This document shows positions 1-7,522 of a DNA stretch of 64,000 bases, piece after piece; positions within the stretch are counted from its first letter, which is position 1; each line of letters opens with the position of its first letter. This DNA is from Pseudomonas sp. H1h (GTDB lineage Bacteria > Pseudomonadota > Gammaproteobacteria > Pseudomonadales > Pseudomonadaceae), in contig NZ_AYMJ01000031.1 in the NCBI RefSeq assembly GCF_000633255.1, positions 1-64,000 on the forward strand. The letters are read 5' to 3'. A program made the position numbers and the translations under genes. The notes under the pieces were generated by a model. The model searched no databases. It was not told the origin of the DNA and was given only the letters and a program-made list of their open reading frames with translations.

Positions 1-87
1 CGCCAGTACCGTGCCGGCAAGGGCAAGCGCCCGGATCCGCTCAAGGACGACTTGCCGATCCCGCCGGATCTGCGCCGCGATTCCTGA
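1..87 (+). CDS. 3' end of an unidentified gene
   Basis: The window opens inside a reading frame that encodes 28 residues, rich in Lys, Arg, Asp and Pro, and ends ILPPDLRRDS-like (PIPPDLRRDS) at a TGA at 85-87. The frame is open from the first base. The tail is too short for me to assign a family. A REP pair begins 24 bases after the stop, the usual place for these repeats in pseudomonads, which supports this being a true gene end. Confidence 0.5.
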   Translation, partial: RQYRAGKGKRPDPLKDDLPIPPDLRRDS

Positions 88-110
88 TCCTGCGGTGCCG
101 CTGATGGCCT

Positions 111-206
111 CTTCGCGAGCAAGCCCGCTCCCACATTCGATCTTCGGTGAATACAGAATTGGGGTATCACACAGATCCAATGTGGGAGCGGGCTTGCTCG
201 CGAAAG
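111..206. repeat. REP pair (REPIN)
   Basis: Two inverted copies of the Pseudomonas REP sequence, CTTCGCGAGCAAGCCCGCTC at 111-134 and its complement at 181-206, are separated by about 46 bases. The pair lies between the converging ends of the partial gene and the AraC-type regulator. Confidence 0.9.
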
Positions 207-234
207 CGTCAGTCGATACAGCGCAATATCCGGA

Positions 235-1164
235 TCAGACAGAAAGCCGCAACCGCGCCAGATCCCTTAACGGCGGCGCACCAAACAAGCGGCTGTACTC
301 GCGGCTGAACTGCGACGGGCTTTCATACCCCACTCGATACCCCGCGGCCGACGCTTCCAGCCCTTCGGTCAGCATCAGGCGTCGCGCTTCCTGCAGGCGC
401 AACTGCTTCTGATATTGCAGCGGACTCATCGCGGTCATTGCCTTGAAACGGTGATGCAGGGTCGAGACGCTGAGGTTCACTTCCTTCGCCAGATCATCGA
501 TGCGCAGCGGTTGCTCGAAGTTGCCGTTGAGCCATTTGATCGCCTGGCTGATGCGGTGGCTCTGGCTGTTGGCAATCGCGATCTCATACAATCGATGGCC
601 CTGCGGACTGCGCAGCAGGCGGTAGAGAATCTCCCGGCGAATCAGCGGCGCGAGCATGGCGATGTCTTTCGGGGAGTCGAGCAGCCGCGCCAGGCGCAGC
701 ACTGCATCGAGCATCGCGCTGTCGATCTGCTCGACATACAGGCCACGCCCGGTCGGTCGGGTTGGCACTCCCATCGGGCCGGCATCGGCGATCAGCGCGG
801 TGATTTCGGCCGGGTCGATGTCCAGGCGCACGGCGAGGATCGGATCCTCTGGCGAGACATTCACGACCCGTCCGCTGAGGGGCATCGAGACCGAGACCAC
901 CAGGTAATTCAACGGGTCGTAATTGAAGTATTCATCCGCCAGCCGCACCTCTTTGCGGCCCTGAGCCATGATGCACAGCGCCGGTTGCGCCAGCACCGGG
1001 GCAAAGTCGTGGGACTGGGTGTGGCGCGACATGAACAGCGAGCCGATGGCGGTCTGGTAACTGCCGTCGTCCGTGGTGTTGCGGCGGATGATCGCCGCCA
1101 GTTCTGCACGCTGTTTCTCCATGTCGGCATCGGGCGGGGTTTGGAAACGATCGAATGACGTCAT
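235..1164 (-). CDS. AraC-family transcriptional regulator
   Basis: This 309-residue regulator has an AraC_N-type (PF06719) N-terminal domain over about residues 30-185 (LFMSRH, PALCIMAQG, LDIDPAEI). The C-terminal AraC DNA-binding domain has two helix-turn-helices (about residues 205-300; LAKEVNLSVSTLHHRF, GYESPSQFSREYSRLFG). The start at 1164 is chosen because GAGGA lies 8 bases upstream; longer readings up to 1245 lack this. Members of this group often control a nearby oxidoreductase gene. The divergent ABM-domain gene at 1501 is a candidate target, but nothing in the sequence proves it. Confidence 0.9.
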   Translation of the reverse strand: MTSFDRFQTPPDADMEKQRAELAAIIRRNTTDDGSYQTAIGSLFMSRHTQSHDFAPVLAQPALCIMAQGRKEVRLADEYFNYDPLNYLVVSVSMPLSGRVVNVSPEDPILAVRLDIDPAEITALIADAGPMGVPTRPTGRGLYVEQIDSAMLDAVLRLARLLDSPKDIAMLAPLIRREILYRLLRSPQGHRLYEIAIANSQSHRISQAIKWLNGNFEQPLRIDDLAKEVNLSVSTLHHRFKAMTAMSPLQYQKQLRLQEARRLMLTEGLEASAAGYRVGYESPSQFSREYSRLFGAPPLRDLARLRLSV

Positions 1165-1500
1165 GCACGGCATCCTCGGCAAGGGAGGTGGAATGGGGCA
1201 GAGCATAAGTTTGTGCAAGCGCAAGCGGTAGACACATCCTGTCAAATGCTTGCCTGATTCTGCATCGGCTTGCCGGCGTGCTCAGCCATAGCAGGACGCG
1301 GGCCATTAAACTTGCTTGAAACCGGTATGACAGCCGTGTGACAGGTTTTTACCCGGAGTAGCAGGGTGTGTCTGCAGTCTCGCAGGATTGTGCAACGCAG
1401 AGGCAGGAATCGACTAACGGCGCAGTGTGTTCGGCCCTTAACCTTGGATCCTGTCGCAGCCCGTCCCCGGCTGCCACGCGACTCCCTGGGAGGGTTGAAC
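1165..1500. other. Intergenic region between divergent genes
   Basis: These 336 bases separate the AraC-type regulator from the ABM-domain gene and must hold both promoters. TGACAG occurs twice about 13 bases apart near 1328-1346, a possible direct-repeat operator. I see no convincing RNA or small gene here. Confidence 0.4.
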
Positions 1501-1854
1501 ATGTCCAAGCAGATTCCCGTCAGTCATATGGCCTTCGTTCGAGCGCGCGCCGGACGCTCCGCCGAACTGGGTGTACGCCTCAGTGCCTTGATCGAACCGT
1601 CGCGCACCGCCCCCGGTTGCCTGAACTTTGCCCTGCAGCATTCGCAATGTGATCCGGACTTGTGGCTGGTCTCCGGTTTCTGGAGCCATCAACAGGCGAT
1701 GACGGCGTATTTCAACAGTCCGTCGATGCAGGTCTTTGCCGAACTGGTCCAGGACCTGGTGGTCAACAGCCTGGATTTCCACACGTTCAAAGAGGTGTCG
1801 GCGGCCCAGGCGTTGGGACAATGCCCTGCACCGATACACAAACTCGCCGGTTGA
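1501..1854 (+). CDS. Antibiotic biosynthesis monooxygenase (ABM) domain protein
   Basis: This small 117-residue protein has the dimeric alpha/beta-barrel ABM fold pattern: an early beta strand (HMAFVRARAGR), the conserved PGCLNFALQ segment and WSHQQAMTAYFNSP near the middle. Family members act on small aromatic or quinone-like compounds, or simply bind ligands. The start at 1501 is preceded by GGGAGGG. The reading frame continues upstream to 1366 without a ribosome site, so the shorter start is preferred. Substrate is unknown. Confidence 0.8.
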   Translation: MSKQIPVSHMAFVRARAGRSAELGVRLSALIEPSRTAPGCLNFALQHSQCDPDLWLVSGFWSHQQAMTAYFNSPSMQVFAELVQDLVVNSLDFHTFKEVSAAQALGQCPAPIHKLAG

Positions 1855-1897
1855 GGGTTTAATGTCCGGCTTATTCATCTGAGCCGGGATGTGTGCC

Positions 1898-2140
1898 ATG
1901 GCACGTAAAGAGTTCGAACACTTCGAAGCAGTCTCCGCAGTCGTCCCCGTCGAGTTGGGCGGCAACAAGGGTTATCACGCGGCAATCGCGGTCAAGGCCC
2001 TGGTCGATGGCGGTGCGCCACGCTTTCACAAACTGCTGGGTGATCAGGTGTTCCCTGGCGCCATCGCTGCCGATGAGGCAGCTACCCAAGAGCTGGACCG
2101 TCTGCAGGGCGTCACTGATGACGCCGAGCTGATCTGGTAA
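1898..2140 (+). CDS. Small hypothetical protein
   Basis: An 80-residue protein beginning MARKEFEHFE and ending DDAELIW. An in-frame ATG at 1889 would add three residues; 1898 is preferred because GGGA lies about 7 bases upstream. I do not recognise the family. It lies 43 bases after the ABM gene and may be co-transcribed. It converges with the flavin reductase gene, leaving only 6 bases between the two stop codons. Confidence 0.6.
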   Translation: MARKEFEHFEAVSAVVPVELGGNKGYHAAIAVKALVDGGAPRFHKLLGDQVFPGAIAADEAATQELDRLQGVTDDAELIW

Positions 2141-2146
2141 CTGCGC

Positions 2147-2776
2147 TTATTTGCCGGCGCCCGGGCGCCACATCTTGAACAAGGCCTCTGGCCCCAACTG
2201 GAAATAATCCGCCGGCCCGCCGCCGCGCAGAATCGGTTCTGCCGCGGCGGTGTCGTAGATCCCGTCCTTCAACAGCCACTTGGCGATATGCACGGCGACC
2301 ACTTCGCCGAGTATCAGCCAGCTCGGCACGGTTTCGCCATTGGCGCGCTGCAACTGAATGATCTGCGTGACCTTGCACTCGAAGGACACCGGGCTTTCGG
2401 CCACCCGTGGCACCGCAATCACCTTCGACGCCACGGGCGTCAGTCCCGCCAATTCAAACTCGTTGACCTCAGGTGCGACCATTGCGCAGCTCTGGTTCAT
2501 CTGCTCGGCCAGTGGCCGGGTGGCGAGGTTCCAGGCGAACTCACCGGTCTGCTCGATGTTGTTCAGGCTGTCTTTGCGCCCGACACTGGAAAAACCAATG
2601 ATCGGCGGAATGTAGTTGAACGCGTTGAAGAAGCTGTAAGGCGCCAGGTTCAACCGGCCATGGGCATCCTGCGAAGAGATCCAGCCGATGGGACGCGGGC
2701 CGACGATGGCGTTGAACGGATCGTGGGGCAGGCCGTGGCCGTGGGCGGGTTCGTAGAAGTGGATGTCATCGGACAT
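2147..2776 (-). CDS. Flavin reductase-like domain protein
   Basis: This 209-residue protein belongs to the FMN-binding split-barrel flavin reductase group. The NAIVGPRPIGWIS segment near residue 25, the LAPYSFFNAFNYIPP segment near 45 and the EF(A/L)WNLA region are typical of the short family that includes DIM6/NTAB-like proteins. It probably binds FMN and works as a homodimer. The start at 2776 has AGGA 9 bases upstream. The ORF runs on to 2965 through a REP element, which is not coding. Confidence 0.85.
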   Translation of the reverse strand: MSDDIHFYEPAHGHGLPHDPFNAIVGPRPIGWISSQDAHGRLNLAPYSFFNAFNYIPPIIGFSSVGRKDSLNNIEQTGEFAWNLATRPLAEQMNQSCAMVAPEVNEFELAGLTPVASKVIAVPRVAESPVSFECKVTQIIQLQRANGETVPSWLILGEVVAVHIAKWLLKDGIYDTAAAEPILRGGGPADYFQLGPEALFKMWRPGAGK

Positions 2777-2876
2777 GGCTGGGGTTCCTGGAGGGCGTTC
2801 GTAGACGGCTAATAGTGCAAGTCTGAAACAGCATTTTCCAGTCACGCAAAGATATTCCAGTTGATGCAATTTCCCT

Positions 2877-2967
2877 TGTGGGAGCGGGCTTGCTCGCGAA
2901 TGCAATCTTTCAGTTGCCACAGTGGTTGACTGACCCACCGCTTTCGCGAGCAAGCCCGCTCCCACTG
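2877..2967. repeat. REP pair (REPIN)
   Basis: Inverted REP copies lie at 2877-2900 (GTGGGAGCGGGCTTGCTCGC) and 2944-2967. They sit between the 5' end of the flavin reductase gene and the end of the small repeat-protein gene. Confidence 0.9.
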
Positions 2968-2996
2968 GGGATATTTGTGATGCCCCAGAAATGACT

Positions 2997-3017
2997 AAGC
3001 CCGGCCGAAGCCGGGCT
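2997..3017 (-). terminator. Stem-loop after the small repeat-protein gene
   Basis: AGCCCGGC and GCCGGGCT form a perfect 8-bp stem around a four-base loop, 20 bases after the stop codon of the minus-strand gene at 3037. The U-tract is poor (CTTAGTCATTT), so its efficiency as a terminator is uncertain. Confidence 0.5.
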
Positions 3018-3036
3018 GTGGGGAGACTGCCGATGA

Positions 3037-3312
3037 TCAGCTGATGGCTGCAGCAGTACCGGTTTTGTCGAAACCGTCAGAGGCAATGGCGGCTGCGGTG
3101 CCAGTCTTGTCAAAGCCATCGGCAGCCACGGTTTTGCCGATGTTGGTTTTGTCGAAACCGTCAGCGGCGTAAGTGCCCGAATGGCTGGTTTCGATGGCGG
3201 CACTGGCGCCGGAAATGAAGTCGGCCGATTTGGTTTTGTCCGAGCCATCGGCGGCGAAGGTGTTAGCGGCCAGTACGGACAGGGTCAGGGCGAGGATCAG
3301 TTTGGTTTTCAT
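3037..3312 (-). CDS. Small exported protein with DGFDKT repeats
   Basis: A 91-residue protein with a clear Sec signal peptide (MKTKLILALTLSVLAANTFA) and likely cleavage after residue 20. The mature part carries four DG(S/F)DKT motifs, with DG at residues 22, 51, 65 and 79. The last three are in an exact 14-residue period, visible in the DNA as a 42-bp tandem repeat. The family is not one to which I can give a function; periplasmic or secreted location is predicted. No cysteines are present. The region upstream (3313-3450) is AT-rich and probably holds its promoter. Confidence 0.75.
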   Translation of the reverse strand: MKTKLILALTLSVLAANTFAADGSDKTKSADFISGASAAIETSHSGTYAADGFDKTNIGKTVAADGFDKTGTAAAIASDGFDKTGTAAAIS

Positions 3313-3653
3313 GTTGGTTACTCCGGATTCGTTGGCGATGTGTCTTGCTTGGATCGAATGCTACGCCAAATAAATTGATTAAAAAGCGCAAATTAATGCT
3401 AAAAACAATCGATTAACTTGATGTTAAGGGCGGCGCATTAATTGGCTTCCCATGCCGGGAGCGAACGTCGCGCAGGTAATCGATCAGGTGAATGCAGGAT
3501 GCAAGGGCAGCATTAATGGGGGATTAATCGCTGATTTTCGCGATATGACAGATTTTTCATCTACTGCCGACCGGTTTTTCACCGGCGCAACGCCAGTCTG
3601 CCCACGGCCAGAAAACCAAGAACCGGCCGTCATACACTGGAGTTTTGCTTGCA
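3313..3653. other. Divergent intergenic region
   Basis: The region is AT-rich from about 3360 to 3450, with several ATTAA or TTAAT stretches that would suit the promoter of the minus-strand repeat-protein gene. GACCGGTTTTTCACCGG near 3568 can form a small hairpin. An open frame at 3452-3661 has no ribosome site and no coding character. Confidence 0.4.
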
Positions 3654-4412
3654 ATGAATAAACTGCCTCAAATTACCCTGGCGTTCTGGGTCATGAAAAT
3701 CTGCGCGACGACCCTGGGGGAAACCGCCGGGGATTTGCTGTCGATGACCCTCAACGTCGGGTACGCCCTCAGCTCGCTGATCCTGATCAGTGTGTTCGTG
3801 CTGACGCTGATCAGCCAATTGATGGCCAAGACTTACAAGCCGCTGCTGTACTGGATCGTGATTCTGTCGACCAGCACTGCCGGCACCACCATGTCCGACT
3901 TCATGGACCGCACTCTCGGGCTGGGTTACGCCACCGGGTCGATGATCCTGATTGCGATTCTGCTGGCGATCTTTGCGGCCTGGCGCCTGAGCGGCGATTC
4001 GCTGAACGTCAGCAAGGTGCAGACCTTCCGGGGCGAGATGTTCTACTGGATGGCGATTCTGTTTTCCAACACCCTGGGCACCGCGCTCGGCGACTACCTG
4101 GCGGATGATTCGGGCCTGGGCTTTGCCGGTGGCGCGCTGCTGATCGGCTCGACCATTGCCGTGGTCGTGCTGCTCAAATACTTCACGAAGATTTCGTCGG
4201 TGCTGCTGTTCTGGGTGGCATTCGTGCTGACCCGGCCGTTCGGTGCGACCTTGGGCGACTTGATGACCAAGTCTCACGAGAAGGGTGGCCTGGACTTCGG
4301 GACCATCGGTTCGTCGGCGGTGCTGGCGGGGATTCTGCTGGTGATGATTGTCGGCGCGTCGTATGCGCAGAAGCGTTATGGCAAGCAGGGCGTGGCTGCC
4401 GAATTGTCCTGA
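3654..4412 (+). CDS. Membrane protein with four internal repeats (COG4705-like)
   Basis: This 252-residue, strongly hydrophobic protein has about eight membrane segments. A short motif recurs four times: LGETAGD (about residue 21), GTTMSD (78), GTALGD (141) and GATLGD (197), each preceded by a membrane helix and followed by a Gly-rich helix. This is the pattern of COG4705-type membrane-anchored proteins of unknown function. The ATG at 3654 is used; a TTG three codons earlier is an alternative, because GGAG lies 12-15 bases before the ATG. The acidic residues within the repeats suggest a transport path, but no substrate can be named. Confidence 0.75.
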   Translation: MNKLPQITLAFWVMKICATTLGETAGDLLSMTLNVGYALSSLILISVFVLTLISQLMAKTYKPLLYWIVILSTSTAGTTMSDFMDRTLGLGYATGSMILIAILLAIFAAWRLSGDSLNVSKVQTFRGEMFYWMAILFSNTLGTALGDYLADDSGLGFAGGALLIGSTIAVVVLLKYFTKISSVLLFWVAFVLTRPFGATLGDLMTKSHEKGGLDFGTIGSSAVLAGILLVMIVGASYAQKRYGKQGVAAELS

Positions 4413-4436
4413 TGGATCTGAAACCGGATTGAGGCA

Positions 4437-4510
4437 TTCGCGAGCAGGCTCGCTCCCACAGAGGATTTGTGTTGATCACAGATCCAATGTGGGAGCGAGC
4501 CTGCTCGCGA
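4437..4510. repeat. REP pair (REPIN)
   Basis: Inverted REP copies of the GCGAGCCTGCTCGCG variant lie at 4437-4460 and 4489-4510, between the converging membrane-protein and kgtP genes. Confidence 0.9.
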
Positions 4511-4553
4511 TGGGGCCATGACAGCCACCGTTGCAGTGGCTGCATAAACCCGA

Positions 4554-5873
4554 TCAGTCAGTCACGATCCGCGAGTGTTTCTGCGTGTCCTTCATGGTCA
4601 CGTAAACCAGCAGCGACACCGCAATGCACGCGGTCACGTACCAGTAGTAACCGGTTTCCATGCCGATGCTCTTGAACCACAGCGCGATGTATTCGGCGGT
4701 ACCGCCGAAGATCGACACGGTGAGTGCGTACGGCAGGCCGACGCCCAGGGCGCGGATTTCGGTCGGGAACAGCTCGGCCTTCACCACCGCGTTGATCGAG
4801 GTGTAGCCGCTGACGATGATCAGCGCCGCCATGATCAGGAAGAACGCACCCCACCAGGTCTGGATGGTGTGCAGGGTCATCAGGATCGGCACGGTGAAGA
4901 TCGTCCCCAGCACGCCGAAGGCGATCAGGATCGGACGACGACCGATTTTATCGGACAGGCCACCGATGATCGGTTGCAGGCACATGAACAGGAACAGTGT
5001 GGCGGCAGAAATGGTGGTCGAATCGGAGATGCTCATGCCGACGGTGTTCACCAGGTATTTCTGCATGTAGGTGGTGTAGGTGTAGAACGCCAGCGTACCG
5101 CCCATGGTCAGGCCGACCACGGTCAGCAGTTCCTTTGGATGGCGCATCAAGGTGCGCATTGCGCTTTCCTTGGACTTCTCTTTCTTGGTAAACGACTCGG
5201 TTTCTTCCATGCCGCGACGCAGGTACAGCGCGACGACTGCGCACAATGCACCGATGGCAAACGGAATACGCCAGCCCCACGCGTACAGCTGTTCAGTGGT
5301 CAGCAGGTTCTGCAGCACGATCAACACGCCCAGCGCGATGAGCTGGCCGGAGATCAGGGTCACGTACTGGAAGCTGGAGAAGAAGCCGCGACGCTCCTTG
5401 GTCGCCATCTCCGACAGATAGGTGGCCGAAGTGCCGTACTCGCCGCCGACCGACAGGCCTTGCAGCAGTCGCGCGAACACCAGCAGGATCGGCGCGCCGA
5501 TGCCGATGGTTTCATAGTTGGGGCTGAGGGCGATCAGCAAGGAGCCGAAGCACATCAGGTACACCGAGGCCATCAAGGCTTTCTTGCGACCGACCTTGTC
5601 CGCGTACAGGCCCATCAGCCAGCCACCGATCGGGCGCATCAGGAAGCCCACGGCGAAGATCGCGGCGGTGTTCATCAGTTGGGCAGTGGTGGAACCGGCG
5701 GGGAAGAAGGTCTTGGCGAAGTACAGCGAGAAGGCGGCGTAGACGTACCAGTCGTACCACTCGACCATGTTGCCGACAGAACCGCTGAAGATCGATTTGA
5801 TCCGGCTGGCGGTGGTTCTTGTCTTGGCAGGCGCAGCAGCCGACCCAAGAGGCAGGGCGTTGGAGTTATCCAT
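4554..5873 (-). CDS. kgtP: MFS dicarboxylate/2-oxoglutarate permease, KgtP type
   Basis: This 439-residue transporter of the metabolite:H+ symporter family has 12 predicted membrane helices. It matches E. coli KgtP closely in signature segments: GNMVEWYDWYVY (about residue 35), GFLMRPIGGW, ADKVGRKKAL, LLQGLSVGGEYGTSATY and MQKYLVNT. The predicted reaction is proton-coupled uptake of 2-oxoglutarate or a related C5 dicarboxylate across the inner membrane. The start at 5873 has AAGGA at good spacing. A sigma54-type promoter and two activator palindromes lie upstream, and the sensor and sigma54-activator genes follow divergently, so induction by its substrate through that pair is likely. Confidence 0.9.
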   Translation of the reverse strand: MDNSNALPLGSAAAPAKTRTTASRIKSIFSGSVGNMVEWYDWYVYAAFSLYFAKTFFPAGSTTAQLMNTAAIFAVGFLMRPIGGWLMGLYADKVGRKKALMASVYLMCFGSLLIALSPNYETIGIGAPILLVFARLLQGLSVGGEYGTSATYLSEMATKERRGFFSSFQYVTLISGQLIALGVLIVLQNLLTTEQLYAWGWRIPFAIGALCAVVALYLRRGMEETESFTKKEKSKESAMRTLMRHPKELLTVVGLTMGGTLAFYTYTTYMQKYLVNTVGMSISDSTTISAATLFLFMCLQPIIGGLSDKIGRRPILIAFGVLGTIFTVPILMTLHTIQTWWGAFFLIMAALIIVSGYTSINAVVKAELFPTEIRALGVGLPYALTVSIFGGTAEYIALWFKSIGMETGYYWYVTACIAVSLLVYVTMKDTQKHSRIVTD

Positions 5874-5935
5874 TGAAGGATCCTTCGTTTAATTGTTTTT
5901 GTGGAGCGCGTTAAAACGCAGCCTGCCGGGGCTAT

Positions 5936-5951
5936 AGCAGGAGCTATGCCA
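5936..5951 (-). promoter_or_regulatory. Putative sigma54 (-24/-12) promoter of kgtP
   Basis: On the minus strand the sequence is TGGCATAGCTCCTGCT. It has the GG and GC dinucleotides of the RpoN consensus (TGGCAC-N5-TTGCW) at the correct spacing, with one mismatch in each half. It lies 63 bases before the kgtP start codon. Confidence 0.7.
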
Positions 5952-5993
5952 ACGGGAAGAGTGCCGGTTTAGAGGGGGCGGGGAGATTGGATG

Positions 5994-6007
5994 AGCGGAA
6001 ATCCGCT
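5994..6007. promoter_or_regulatory. Putative enhancer site 1 for the sigma54 activator
   Basis: AGCGGAAATCCGCT is a perfect 14-bp palindrome about 43 bases upstream of the putative -24 element. It shares the frame GAGCGGAAA-N4-GCTTA with a second site 32 bases away. Confidence 0.6.
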
Positions 6008-6025
6008 TATTGATTGTGATTGGTG

Positions 6026-6039
6026 AGCGGAAAACTGCT
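6026..6039. promoter_or_regulatory. Putative enhancer site 2 for the sigma54 activator
   Basis: AGCGGAAAACTGCT is an imperfect copy of the palindrome at 5994. It is spaced 32 bases from the first site, about three helical turns, so both would face the same side of the DNA, as expected for a DctD-type activator. Confidence 0.55.
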
Positions 6040-6072
6040 TATCTGGCACAGGGGGGGGTGTCAGTTCTGGCC

Positions 6073-6168
6073 TCTTCGCGAGCCAGCCCGCTCCCACAAT
6101 GGTCGGTGGTGTTCACAAATTCTGTGCTCAGCACAAAACCCTGTGGGAGCGGGCTGGCTCGCGAAGGG
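6073..6168. repeat. REP pair (REPIN)
   Basis: Inverted REP copies of the GGGCTGGCTCGCG variant lie at 6073-6097 and 6142-6168, just after the activator gene's stop codon. Confidence 0.9.
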
Positions 6169-6190
6169 GCCGGGACCGGCGCAGTCAACA

Positions 6191-7522
6191 TTAGCTGTCC
6201 GGCACAAACATCTCCCGGCTCAACCCATGCCGCTGCAGCTTTTCATTGAACGTGCGGCGCGGCAGTTGCAACTCTTCCAGCACCGCTTTCACATCGCCCT
6301 TGTGCCGGGTCAGCGCAGCGCGCAGGCACTGGGCTTCGAAGGCTTCCTGCTGCGCCGCGAGGGACTGGCCGGGGTCGATGCCTTGCACCGGCTCATCGAG
6401 CCCCAGCACCTGGCGCTCGGCGACGTTCGCCAGCTCACGCACGTTGCCCGGCCAGTCGTGGCTGAGCAGGTGGCTCAATTGCGTGCCGCTCAATGGCGGG
6501 AAGGTGCGCCCCAGGCGCTGGGCGGCGCTGAAGGCAAAGGACTCGAACAGCAGCGGAATGTCTTCGCGACGATCACGCAGCGGCGGCAGGCGCAGCTCGG
6601 CGACGTTCAGGCGATAGGCCAGGTCTTCACGAAAGCGTCCGGCCCGGGCTTCGTCGAGCAGGTCGGGCTTGGTCGCAGCAACGATCCGCAAGTCGACGCG
6701 AATACTCTGGTTCGAGCCCAGGCGCTCCAGCTTCTGCTCCTGCAATACCCGCAGCAGTTTCACCTGCTGGGCCAGCGGCATGCTTTCGATTTCATCGAGA
6801 AACAGCGTGCCGCCGTCGGCGTACTCCAGCTTGCCGATGCGCTTGCCGGAGGCACCGGTGAACGCGCCGCTCTCGTGGCCGAACAACTCGGCCTCGAACA
6901 ACTGCTCGGGAATTGCTGCACAGTTGAGCGCCACAAACGGCTTGTCCGCGCGCGGGCCGAAGTCGTGCAGGCAGCGCGCGATCAGTTCCTTGCCGCTGCC
7001 GGTTTCGCCGCGGATCAATACGTTGACCGGCAGAGCCGCCAGCTCCAGCACCTGCCGGCGCAAGGTCTGCATGCCACGAGACACGCCGAGCAGCGTGGCA
7101 TCGAGTCTGGCGCGGTGGTCGGCCTGCTCGTGCAGGGCGCGGTTTTCCAATACCAGACGACGCTTGTCGAGCGCCCGGCGCAGGCTGCCGAGCAGGGTTT
7201 GCGGGCTGAACGGTTTTTCAAGGAAGTCGTAGGCGCCGTCGCGCATGGCTTCGACCGCCATCGGCACATCGCCGTGACCGGTCAGCAGAATCACCGGCAG
7301 ATCGGCATCACGCCGCTGCACTTCGGCCAATAACGCCAGACCACTGAGTCCGGGCATGCGCACATCGCTGAGGATCACCCCGGGGAAGTGCGCGGGCAGC
7401 GCCGCCAGGCAATCTTCGGCGCGGCTGAACAACTGCACCTCGAACCCCGACAGGCTCAGCCACTGTTCGACAGCGTTGCGGATGCTGCCTTCGTCATCGA
7501 CCACTATCACTGAGTTGAGCAT
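6191..7522 (-). CDS. Sigma54-dependent response regulator, DctD/MifR type
   Basis: A 443-residue NtrC-family regulator. Residues 1-120 form a receiver domain (VVDDEGS; phospho-acceptor Asp in ILSDVRMPG; Lys in LEKPF). About residues 145-380 form the AAA+ domain, with Walker A GETGSGKE, the sigma54-contact loop GAFTGA and Walker B GTLFLDE. The C-terminus has a Fis-type helix-turn-helix. Phosphorylation by the neighbouring kinase should activate RpoN-dependent transcription. The start codon overlaps the kinase stop codon by one base (TGATG), so the two are translationally coupled. The neighbouring kgtP and its sigma54 promoter point to 2-oxoglutarate control, as for MifSR in P. aeruginosa. Confidence 0.92.
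   Translation of the reverse strand: MLNSVIVVDDEGSIRNAVEQWLSLSGFEVQLFSRAEDCLAALPAHFPGVILSDVRMPGLSGLALLAEVQRRDADLPVILLTGHGDVPMAVEAMRDGAYDFLEKPFSPQTLLGSLRRALDKRRLVLENRALHEQADHRARLDATLLGVSRGMQTLRRQVLELAALPVNVLIRGETGSGKELIARCLHDFGPRADKPFVALNCAAIPEQLFEAELFGHESGAFTGASGKRIGKLEYADGGTLFLDEIESMPLAQQVKLLRVLQEQKLERLGSNQSIRVDLRIVAATKPDLLDEARAGRFREDLAYRLNVAELRLPPLRDRREDIPLLFESFAFSAAQRLGRTFPPLSGTQLSHLLSHDWPGNVRELANVAERQVLGLDEPVQGIDPGQSLAAQQEAFEAQCLRAALTRHKGDVKAVLEELQLPRRTFNEKLQRHGLSREMFVPDS

Noticed and set aside
111..206. REP pairs as rho-independent terminators or CRISPR repeats
   Set aside because: They lack U-tracts and occur as single inverted pairs scattered over the window with variant sequences, as expected for REPINs. 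No array with regular spacers is present.
3452..3661. 69-codon frame before the four-repeat membrane protein gene
   Set aside because: No ribosome site, composition not protein-like, and it runs into the start of the real gene in another frame.
4575..5876. 433-codon open frame opposite kgtP
   Set aside because: It is an exact antisense shadow in GC-rich DNA, rich in His, Gln and Arg, with no ribosome site or family match.
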